From the NCBI GenBank assembly GCA_002862305.1, contig PKCS01000009.1, positions 1 through 64,000 of the forward strand: DNA of 64,000 nt, read 5' to 3'. Under the pieces are notes generated by a model. The model had not been told where the DNA came from. It saw only the letters and a program-made list of their open reading frames with translations, and made no database searches. Below are positions 63,473 to 64,000 of the stretch, one piece after another. Origin of the DNA: Phycisphaerae bacterium. GTDB lineage: Bacteria; Planctomycetota; Phycisphaerae; Phycisphaerales; SM1A02. How positions within the stretch are numbered: the stretch's first letter is position 1; each line of letters starts with the position of its first letter. Both the position numbers and the translations under genes were made by a program.

Positions 63473-64000
63473 CTAGTAGCTCTTCGCCCAGACCACCCGC
63501 GTCGCGCTCGGCTCGCCGGTGAAGGGGCAGGTCCCCGCCTCGTCCTGGCCGGGCAGGCCCTGCCCGCGGGTCGGCACGCAACGCACGGTGACCGCGAGGT
63601 CCTTCTTGATCCGGTCCTCGAGTTCGGTCGACCCGCAGAAGTGGGTCATGGCGAACCCGCCCCCACCCTCCGAGCCCTTGTCGAAGAAGTCGTAGAACTC
63701 CTGCTCGGTGTCGATCACCCTGACGTGGTCGTCGCGATGCTCGCGGGCCCGATGCAGCATCCCGACCTGGATCTCCTCCAGCAGCGAGTCGATCCCCTCG
63801 ATGAATTCCCCGCGTCCGATCGAAGCCTTCTCCGAATGGGGTCGGTCCCGCCTGGCCACGAAGACCGCATCCTGTTCCATGTCCCTCGGACCCACCTCGA
63901 CCCGGAGGGGGATCCCACGCTTGATCCACTGCCAGCTCTTCTCCCCGCCCCGCAGGTCGCGGGCGTCGAGCTCGACCCGGACGGGAGCCTCCCCGTACCG
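63473..64000 (-). CDS. proS: Prolyl-tRNA synthetase, C-terminal part (5' end cut off)
   Basis: The last 175 residues of a frame running off the right edge. WQWIKRGIPLRVEVGPRDM is the anticodon-binding domain opening of the archaeal/eukaryal-type ProS, followed by the C-terminal zinc-like region TCPFTGEPSATR and the terminal VVWAKSY, which ends on the Tyr typical of this type. It is convergent with xylA. The catalytic part is outside the window. Confidence 0.9.
   Translation of the reverse strand, partial: RYGEAPVRVELDARDLRGGEKSWQWIKRGIPLRVEVGPRDMEQDAVFVARRDRPHSEKASIGRGEFIEGIDSLLEEIQVGMLHRAREHRDDHVRVIDTEQEFYDFFDKGSEGGGGFAMTHFCGSTELEDRIKKDLAVTVRCVPTRGQGLPGQDEAGTCPFTGEPSATRVVWAKSY

Overview
The window looks like chromosomal DNA of a high-GC bacterium, most likely a planctomycete of the Phycisphaerae type; this is inferred from gene content and sequence style, with no database search. 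The pointers are the strong G/C bias, a prepilin-like exported protein, a very large FliD with repeated IN modules, an exosortase-type exopolysaccharide locus, and an EF-Tu whose switch I deviates from the usual RGITI. There are no insertion sequences, CRISPR arrays, rRNA genes or phage genes. Genes are tightly packed and many overlap by 1-14 bp.

Region 1 (1-20399) is an exopolysaccharide locus. A minus-strand run of ten coupled genes reads from 13751 down to 1: nucleotidyltransferase-like protein, exosortase-like protein, EpsI/DUF3485 protein, Wzc-like chain-length ATPase, polyprenol-phosphate sugar transferase, a giant TPR protein, then rmlA, rmlC, rmlD and rmlB (cut by the left edge) for dTDP-L-rhamnose. 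Upstream lie an Alg13/Alg14-like glycosyltransferase pair, a Wzy/ligase-like membrane protein, a GT4 transferase, an asparagine-synthase-like protein and a hexapeptide acyltransferase.

Region 2 (20396-33926) is metabolic. The minus strand carries an MFS exporter, a chagasin-like lipoprotein, a sarcosine-oxidase-like flavoenzyme, an unknown protein, a GH38 alpha-mannosidase and a metallo-beta-lactamase/rhodanese protein. Divergent plus-strand genes encode a LOG-family protein, a YtoQ protein, a nitrilase-family hydrolase and a secreted PhoD-like phosphatase.

Region 3 (33927-39869) holds parB with two parS-like sites, a 395-bp non-coding stretch with two perfect inverted repeats, a small ORF, then fliD and fliS. 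Region 4 (39866-49243) is a second polysaccharide locus: a flippase carrying an unexpected FliD-like module, an O-antigen-ligase-like protein, a GT4, GDP-fucose synthesis genes (gmd, fcl), a tandemly duplicated GT2 and a WcaF-like acetyltransferase.

Region 5 (49302-64000) is mostly housekeeping: cysS-coaE-rho, a prepilin-like protein, tRNA-Thr, tuf, rpmG, tRNA-Trp, secE, nusG, a lipoprotein, ubiX, a VOC protein, a thioredoxin-fold protein without its cysteines, a YceI protein, xylA and the 3' end of proS on the opposite strand. Ribosomal protein genes do not follow nusG here.

The strongest leads are the exosortase-like protein with Tyr at the catalytic Cys position, the FliD-like IN module inside a polysaccharide flippase, the pair of parS-like sites at parB, and the altered EF-Tu switch I.
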